Shown here piece after piece: positions 58,186 to 64,000 of a DNA stretch of 64,000 nucleotides; the first letter of the stretch is position 1, and the number at the start of each line of letters is the position of its first letter. The notes beneath the pieces are model-generated. The model had not been told where the DNA came from and did not search any database. It worked only from the letters and a program-made list of their open reading frames with translations. The stretch covers positions 1 to 64,000 of the forward strand of contig LNKV01000041.1 in assembly GCA_001465935.1 (NCBI GenBank), written 5' to 3'. The stretch comes from Clarireedia homoeocarpa. Its lineage: Eukaryota; Ascomycota; Leotiomycetes; Helotiales; Rutstroemiaceae. The translations under genes and the position numbers were made by a program.

Positions 58186-59519
58186 AGTTTGAGCCGTAGA
58201 CCCACTTTTTCAATTGTCTCTCAAATCTCCATTTTACTCAAAGGAATATATTAATTCAACTATTCTTTATTATTTCATATTTAATAGCTGAAATTGACCG
58301 TCTATATCCGCCTAATCCATTTCTGCTGTCAAGATCCATATCCCACAGCCCTAGTACTTAGTATGCCACCCATTTGCCTCGATACAGGCTTGAACCCGCC
58401 TTGGCATACTCTCCACCAGAGCAATAAAAAAGTCATCATCCAGAGCATCCCAAGCGGCTTTTAAGCACTCCTCTAGCTGCTTTATATCCTCCTCCCCTGA
58501 CCCTGAAGATGCATTAAACTCCGGATATAACTCTATCATCTTGCGTTTCAATGCCCACCAAGCATTCTCAATCGGGTTCAGATCAGGACTATAAGGTGGC
58601 CAATCAGTGGTTATAATCCCATTCTCTTCGAACCAACGCTTTACTTTCTTAGCCGTATGGATTGGGGCATTATCCTGCATAAAAACAAGCCCCTCCTCGT
58701 AGTATGGAAGGACCATTTCGTCCAGCACCTCCAAGTAGGACTCTGCTGAGTACCCATACTTCTTCGACTCAAAGTCCCGGTTCATTATAAACAGAGGAGT
58801 CCTCTTGCCATCGCCCCAGAATGCTCCCCAGATCATAACTTTAATATCCTTGCCCTTCTTATAGGTTGTAACAAGTGCTGGATCCCATTTCTGAGCAGGA
58901 GTGCCGAATACCCATTCAACCACTTTACCCCGCCCCCGCTCTGCTGAACACTCATCACTCCACATATAATCCTTCCACTTCTCCTCGTCCCAATGAGCCC
59001 GGCATTGACACCACAGTAATCTGGCATCGGCATGCTCTTGTTTAAGCTCAGGGCGCTTCTTTGCACGCCAGTGGGTAATCCCATAGAGCTTGCATAAGTT
59101 CTTGATATAAGTGTTGCTCATTTTGAGCCCGAGATCATTCCGCCGCTGATCGAATGTTGCCTTGGGGTATTTTCGTATATATGATAGCAGTGCCCGACAG
59201 TCTCGGGCACTATATTTAACTCTAGCACCAGCCCGGCATAGAGATACTCCATCCTGTCTTATATTTTGGAGTTCAAGTGTACGTCTCACAGCCCCTCGAG
59301 ACGCGTTAAATTCGATCTCGATCTCCCTGGGTGTCAGCCCGCCAATACTGGCCCCGACAATTAATCCTCGTTCATATCGACTTAACTCACTTCCCTTGAT
59401 CTTATTCCCAGAGATAGGGGTCAAGGGATTACGTTGTGGTGGCATAGAAAATAATTAAAAAGGTAATGATTAAAATCGAGACGCGTAAAAATGTTAAAAT
59501 ACGCGATTCGGCTCAAACT
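58186..59519 (-). mobile_element. Complete Tc1-like transposon, 1,334 bp
   Basis: The ends AGTTTGAGCCG (58186-58196) and CGGCTCAAACT (59509-59519) are exact inverted repeats flanked by TA (58184-58185 and 59520-59521), the duplicated target of this superfamily. The interior is a single intact transposase frame. Confidence 0.9.
58351..59445 (-). CDS. Tc1/mariner transposase, DD34E
   Basis: 364 residues, no stop or frameshift. The N-terminal part (about 15-125) has two helix-turn-helix-like segments (SRYERGLIVGASIGGLTPRE; ALLSYIRKYPKATFDQRRND) for binding the terminal repeats. The catalytic triad is Asp164 (WSDECS), Asp258 (FMQDNAPIHTA) and Glu293 (YSPDLNPIENAWW). The spacing of 34 residues between the last two defines the Tc1 group (established). 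It cuts and pastes the element at TA sites in the nucleus. All key residues are present, so it may be active or recently active. The gene fills almost the whole element. Confidence 0.93.
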   Translation of the reverse strand: MPPQRNPLTPISGNKIKGSELSRYERGLIVGASIGGLTPREIEIEFNASRGAVRRTLELQNIRQDGVSLCRAGARVKYSARDCRALLSYIRKYPKATFDQRRNDLGLKMSNTYIKNLCKLYGITHWRAKKRPELKQEHADARLLWCQCRAHWDEEKWKDYMWSDECSAERGRGKVVEWVFGTPAQKWDPALVTTYKKGKDIKVMIWGAFWGDGKRTPLFIMNRDFESKKYGYSAESYLEVLDEMVLPYYEEGLVFMQDNAPIHTAKKVKRWFEENGIITTDWPPYSPDLNPIENAWWALKRKMIELYPEFNASSGSGEEDIKQLEECLKAAWDALDDDFFIALVESMPRRVQACIEANGWHTKY

Positions 59520-59692
59520 TATTGTGGGGCACTGTACATCTACACAAAGCCATACCAATTTTAAATCCAAAAATACATCCACCCTAACACCAGATCCAAT
59601 GCAAAATCTCTCCATCATGATTTCATATCCAATACTCAAACTCAAACTCAAACTATCCCCCTCAGATGCACAGCCCCCTCTCCTCCTCCCTC

Positions 59693-60286
59693 TCAACCAC
59701 AGAATACATCCCCTCCCACGCCCACTCCTCCCCATATATCCCACTGTATCGTCCCCCATACTTGAATTTTTGTGTTTCCTTTCCTTTCCTTTCCCTCATC
59801 CTTCTCATTTTCCCTTCCCGCGCTGCTTATCTCCCTCCGTTCCCGCCACCATACGATGGTTCCGCGCCATCGTCCTAATAATTTGCACCACCCTGCGTTG
59901 TCGAGGGCGTGGAAGTCGACGCCGGTGCCGCGGAAGCGAGAGCTGAGTTTTGGGGCATGGGCGCGGCTCAGGAGGGGGATGGTGGTAGAGAGCGCGTGGG
60001 TGGTATATATGCGGCATTGTGTTGTGCTGGAGGTGGGGCATGGGGGATGGTGGTTGTTGGTGGTGTTCGTTTTGTCGTTGCTGAAAATAATAGTACGGTT
60101 TTTGGTGCTGTTTGAGGTGCTGTTGGTCGGTGATGGCGAGTGTTGTTGTGTGGAGGTGGATGTCGATGTTGATGCCGGTGTTTGTGTCGAGATCTCGCTT
60201 CGCTTCAGGGGTGACGACAAGGATTTTGTGTCTGACGATGGTGATGTTGCGGAGGTATTCAATTTAGCTGTAGATTTCTTCGACAT
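59693..60286 (-). CDS. Hypothetical Ser/Thr-rich protein
   Basis: 197 codons starting MSKKSTAKLNTSATSPSSD. The N-terminal 90 residues are Ser/Thr/Asn-rich and low in complexity. A middle segment is more ordered (RFRGTGVDFHALDNAGWCKL), followed by charged and then Gly-rich residues. The 3' end lies 173 bp from the transposon. An antisense frame of similar length also exists, so strand choice rests on the plausible ordered segment. Confidence 0.4.
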   Translation of the reverse strand: MSKKSTAKLNTSATSPSSDTKSLSSPLKRSEISTQTPASTSTSTSTQQHSPSPTNSTSNSTKNRTIIFSNDKTNTTNNHHPPCPTSSTTQCRIYTTHALSTTIPLLSRAHAPKLSSRFRGTGVDFHALDNAGWCKLLGRWRGTIVWWRERREISSAGRENEKDEGKERKGNTKIQVWGTIQWDIWGGVGVGGDVFCG

Positions 60287-61010
60287 GTTCGTGAAAATCG
60301 GAATATTCTTATTGAAATATTTAACTTATAGCTAAGATCTCATATTGTCGAAGTGTTGAAATATAACGTGACCGTTAACTTATTAGGTGTTGATGTGTGG
60401 GAGTTGAAATTATTGAAGAAGCAGTCCGAACTTTTGACTGATAATGTGGTTTGATGTGTTCTACAAATGAAGCAGCGAAAGCGAGATGTGTTTTTATATA
60501 GTCAAACATCTTGGGAAGTTTGGGGCCGAGGACGGTTGAATTGGTGAAAGGGTTGGTTTCGAAGCTATTCGGGCTAGTGGGAAGAGATATGAGATGATGC
60601 TTCTTGAAGAGTTTTCTTAGGATGAGATTTGGACGGGCACATTTCATTATCATAGGAGCAGGATTGAAGGAAAACAAAAGATAGTTATTTTTGAGTATAT
60701 GATAATTTATTTGATATGTGGTGGCTAGGGAATAGAAGAGCAATCCCATTTCTACATAGATGGGTGATAGGTAAAGAATTGATAAGAACCTCATTCAATG
60801 ATGACTACGGATATTATTCTAAGATCGAACATACTGCATGGTTCAAAAGCCTAAAGGTTATGTCTAAAGTCAGATTACCGGCAGAGACGATGAATTGGGA
60901 GTGGTAGCATACCTCCCTCTCATTCAACGCCACTAGGCCACGCGCATTTCTTCTCGCTATCTTCCGCATCCTAAATCGCAAGTCAACAAGTGAGACATGA
61001 AGAGTCCAAC
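60287..61010. other. Intergenic
   Basis: Overlapping short frames only; no gene supported. Confidence 0.4.
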
Positions 61011-61817
61011 TTATCTCTTGTTCGTTCTTTCGGAATGCCGCTTTTCCATACGATCACGAAACGAAAGGCCCGACATCCGCTTCTGCAATGTCGAATCTTC
61101 TATACTACTCACTAAACATCTTTCAGGTCCTCCTATATCCATTAGTTCCGCCAAACCTTTAGCTGTAATAAGTTTGCCACAACATTCTGGAGTAAATATC
61201 TTACGAGTATTTAATGATTTGCCTTTTTTCGATGGTCTAGGTGAAAGAGCAGTCGGCATAGTATCATTGGATAATTCTCCATCGAAACTCTCCAAGTCTG
61301 AAAACTCATCGTTCCAAAAGTCGGGGACTGCGGTAGACGTATATTGTTCGGGCACAACGTGGGGTTCTGTGGATGAATGAGGACTATTTATCCATGTATC
61401 TTTGTAAGCAGAAGTGTCAAACCCACCGAAACTATGTAAGGACTCGATATCATCAGAGGTGAGTTGCGACCACATCTCCTTCAGTAGTTCTACGGTATAC
61501 TCTGTTGATAGCCACGGGTCATTGTGCCAAAATTCACCACCTTCGAGATGTCTAGGTTGCTCGACTTTCATTTCCGCAGCTACCTTTTCCCATGTTATGT
61601 CAGAGATTTTCCACGCTCCCATTGCCAAAGATTTGCAGAAGTCTCGTAGCTTATGATTTTCCATAGTGTAGTTGTCCGCAATATCAATGTCGCACATATA
61701 TAGATTGATGAGGATGTGACGTTTTTCGCTGACAGTCAATACTGATGCGGTTCTTGCGGAGTCCTTCTGCTTCTTACATTTCTCTCCAGCCCGAATAGCA
61801 TTCTTCATACGATTCAT
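61011..61817 (-). CDS. Hypothetical protein, about 268 residues
   Basis: Open from ATG 61817 (MNRMKNAIRAGEKCKKQKDS); the frame stays open to 61886 upstream without another ATG, so a 5' exon may be missing. The N-terminal half is helical (SEKRHILINLYMCDIDIADN), then acidic (FWNDEFSDLESFDGELSND). The last part, PECCGKLITAKGLAELMD, precedes a basic end (RDRMEKRHSERTNKR). The family is not recognised; the mix of acidic and basic ends suggests a nuclear protein (weak inference). Confidence 0.5.
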   Translation of the reverse strand: MNRMKNAIRAGEKCKKQKDSARTASVLTVSEKRHILINLYMCDIDIADNYTMENHKLRDFCKSLAMGAWKISDITWEKVAAEMKVEQPRHLEGGEFWHNDPWLSTEYTVELLKEMWSQLTSDDIESLHSFGGFDTSAYKDTWINSPHSSTEPHVVPEQYTSTAVPDFWNDEFSDLESFDGELSNDTMPTALSPRPSKKGKSLNTRKIFTPECCGKLITAKGLAELMDIGGPERCLVSSIEDSTLQKRMSGLSFRDRMEKRHSERTNKR

Positions 61818-63584
61818 GGCTATCGAAGATCCGTAAAACCTTAACCCAGTAGTGAAAGCTTTTCCATATGGGTAGTTCTGAGACACCTGAGATATCTTTA
61901 TGGAGATGGAGTTCGTCGAGAACTATTGATATAGACAGATTTTTGGTAATAAACTCATGCACTGATTTATAGCCGGTCGACTGCGAATACTTTCATATGC
62001 TAGGAGAATACATTTGTTCATACTTTGTTTCCAAAGTCTAAAATTGAAGCCAGGATTTTTTTTTATGAAAGAGATATGATGCAGGATCTTTATTTAGGTG
62101 TAGAAAATACATCAGAGCATTCACTACTAGAAAACAAAATACAGCGAGCAGACAAACTATAAGCACAATCGCCTTGTTATATTCTATGAAACTATAGTAG
62201 TACGTTCTACACTGAGTAAGCTCCCGCCCTATTATTCAATCGCCTTCCACAAAGGGGAACTTCTATTCCGAGACACAAAGATAACAAGCGGGACGGGGCA
62301 ACAAAGAACATGAGAAGAACAACTCAAGGTAGGCAGTTGTTCGCTAATATATTGATGCGCTGCAGAGTGATCATGGGTACCGCCACTGGGACTCCACCTA
62401 CAGCAAAACACTGAAACCGACGTACCCCCTGACGATGATTGTCTTTGGAGGTCCAGATGATACCAGCCGTTTCCCCAAGATTGCAGGGAACACGATCTTC
62501 TTAGGTCAGCGATGGTGGTGGTGTTCTTGCACGATGGCCTTGGGCGCCATGTAAAAGATGAGGCTAATGGCAGTAGAGGGTACCATTGGGTGAGGAGAAA
62601 GAGGGGTTCTAAAAAATACTAAAAACTGGTCTATCTGCAATCAGAGGAACCTTTTAATATGTGATTGAAAGGAGGAGGCTGCATTTCAACGTTGCAGCTC
62701 CTCGATTGATTACCAAGTAGTCAATGACTCGGTGGACAACCAACCACCCGTTGCTCACAGGATTTTAATTCGAACTAGCAACCCACCCCTTAGCTCCAGT
62801 CCGTCCTCAACGTAGTATAGAAAGAACAAAAGCCCTGCAGGCTGTATTATCGTAATACTGTAGCTTTAATGTCAACGCAAATGGTATCTGCATCAATCGC
62901 CGTACCAAAGTCAGCATCTAAAGTTTAGAACTCTACTACCACCATATTTGAATTCACTTCGCGAGCATCTAGTACTTCTAAGAGTTCCTGCATCGGGTAT
63001 GTTTGTCCGTCTGATTACCGATGCCTTTTTCGTACAACTTAAGTAGTATTTTTGAGTTGGTCAGGACTTTCTCGACCAGAGACCTGCCATTTTCAAGGTA
63101 ACGGCTCTGACCTTCCTCCATTAACCGAACTGCTCTTTAAGTCGTGCCTCCTACCATCGTATTGTATCTAAAAGTAATAGTGTAGAGGATCTGACTCATA
63201 ATCTCCTTCCTATGGCAATATTATCTCTAATTCTATTTCGAAAGTGTTTCAACCGATGTCTCACATTCCTTGGAGACAGTCACACTCCTCATACACAGTA
63301 TGTGTGGATCAACTATAAATCTATTACTAGATACTCTATCCTATAACTTCCATCATAGAAAACCCAATACTTTGAACTCGAAGAAGGCAAAAATATGTCC
63401 AGATGACAGAAAGAAATAAAAAAATAAGCTAGAATTTAGTACCTGTCGTGCTTTACCATACTAGGCATTGAATCACGCCGGAAGAACTACCCAAGTGTCA
63501 AACAATCTAGCAACTCTACTGCACTGATATTTTCAACTCCAGAAAACCGTCATCCAGAAAAGTAAAGAAGTATCTGAGAGGTGA
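61818..63584. other. 1.8-kb gene-free stretch
   Basis: No supported gene, repeat or RNA. Moderately AT-rich with no obvious RIP-like block. Confidence 0.5.
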
Positions 63585-64000
63585 TTAACACGCACTAGGG
63601 GTCTGCAGCCTACCCCACCGCAGTTTCATTTTCGCCAAACTGGCTAAAATATTCATTAGATTTACTTCAAGGGGGAATATTTGGGGAAGACTTACTCTGG
63701 AAAACATGCCAAAAGCTTGATAAATTCTCGGTTGGTGTAGAAATAGCCTCCTGAGTCCATTTCGGTTGCGAAATACTTGAGACAAACCACGTGAGGCAGA
63801 AGGTTCTTGCCATTAGTCACAGAGGAATATACCAGATTTACTGCAATTGACCAGGCTTCTCGAAATTCATCACGATTCATTCTTTTCCTCACGGCATCTT
63901 GGACTAACCTGTGTACTCGCATATCATGCCTATCCCCCTTAAGGGTTCTGATGATTAATGAGAGCCTTAAGAGTTCTTGTTGACTTCTCAAAATGCTAAG
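63585..64000 (-). pseudogene. 3' end of an NLR-type gene, partial at the window edge
   Basis: Minus strand, open from the right edge. Exon 64000-63696 reads LRLSLIIRTLKGDRHDMRVH, RLVQDAVRKRMNRDEFREAW, then a helical segment to ACFPE. This matches the region after the NB-ARC/NACHT core in fungal NLR proteins, where the S-hh-IHRLVQ motif precedes TPR repeats. A 56-nt intron (GTAAGT donor, GCCAG acceptor) joins it to a short exon (63639-63585) that stops after 18 codons. The TPR array normally present is therefore missing, so the gene is truncated or decayed. The catalytic P-loop lies outside the window. NLRs govern heterokaryon incompatibility and similar defence (established). Confidence 0.6.

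Noticed and set aside
59772..60335. Plus-strand frame of 187 codons opposite the Ser/Thr-rich gene
   Set aside because: Val/Leu/Gly-rich reading typical of the antisense of Ser/Thr/Asn codons; no recognisable domain.

Overview
The window comes from a filamentous ascomycete nuclear genome, most likely a leotiomycete close to the Botrytis/Sclerotinia group (inference). The evidence is the intron style (46-73 nt, GTAAGT-like donors, TACTAAC or CTAAC/CTGAC branch sites, TAG/CAG acceptors), a typical ascomycete proteasome beta5 gene, a hybrid histidine kinase, and AT-rich repeat blocks that look like repeat-induced mutation. Exon structures below were joined by hand from splice signals and reading frame, so intron positions are predictions.

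Layout. 1-8050 is a repeat graveyard: LTR fragments and solo LTRs, one with a clean 5-bp target duplication, small inverted-repeat elements, a decayed Tad1-like LINE, and a 432-codon C-terminal stump of a giant DUF3638-type protein. 8051-17750 carries lineage-specific genes: a very large charged protein broken by one frameshift at an A9 run, a GPI-type Ser/Thr-rich wall protein, an F-box-like protein, two coiled-coil proteins and a secreted protein. 18400-28500 holds a kinase relic, a six-exon RING plus patatin phospholipase gene (969 aa), a small membrane protein, a JmjC-like protein and a genuine F-box protein. 30000-43430 holds several unrecognised multi-exon proteins separated by long empty spacers and three minisatellites.

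43639-45180 is a junction of two relics: the zinc-binding C-terminus of a DUF3435/FluG-type protein beside the C-terminal domain of a caspase-like (C14) protein. 46848-49957 is a nine-exon coiled-coil gene in which every intron is phase 0 and an exon-intron unit has been tandemly duplicated. 50266-57629 is the conserved core: proteasome beta5 (PRE2) and a complete GAF-HisKA-HATPase-REC hybrid histidine kinase. 58186-59519 is a complete Tc1-like transposon with an intact DD34E transposase. The right edge is the tail of an NLR-type gene entering from outside.

Together, the window mixes two housekeeping or signalling genes with a compartment of fast-evolving accessory genes. Several of these (patatin, NLR tail, caspase-like relic, kinase relic) belong to families used in fungal self/non-self recognition and regulated cell death. 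That link is inference from family membership, not from any direct evidence here. No tRNA, rRNA or CRISPR was seen.
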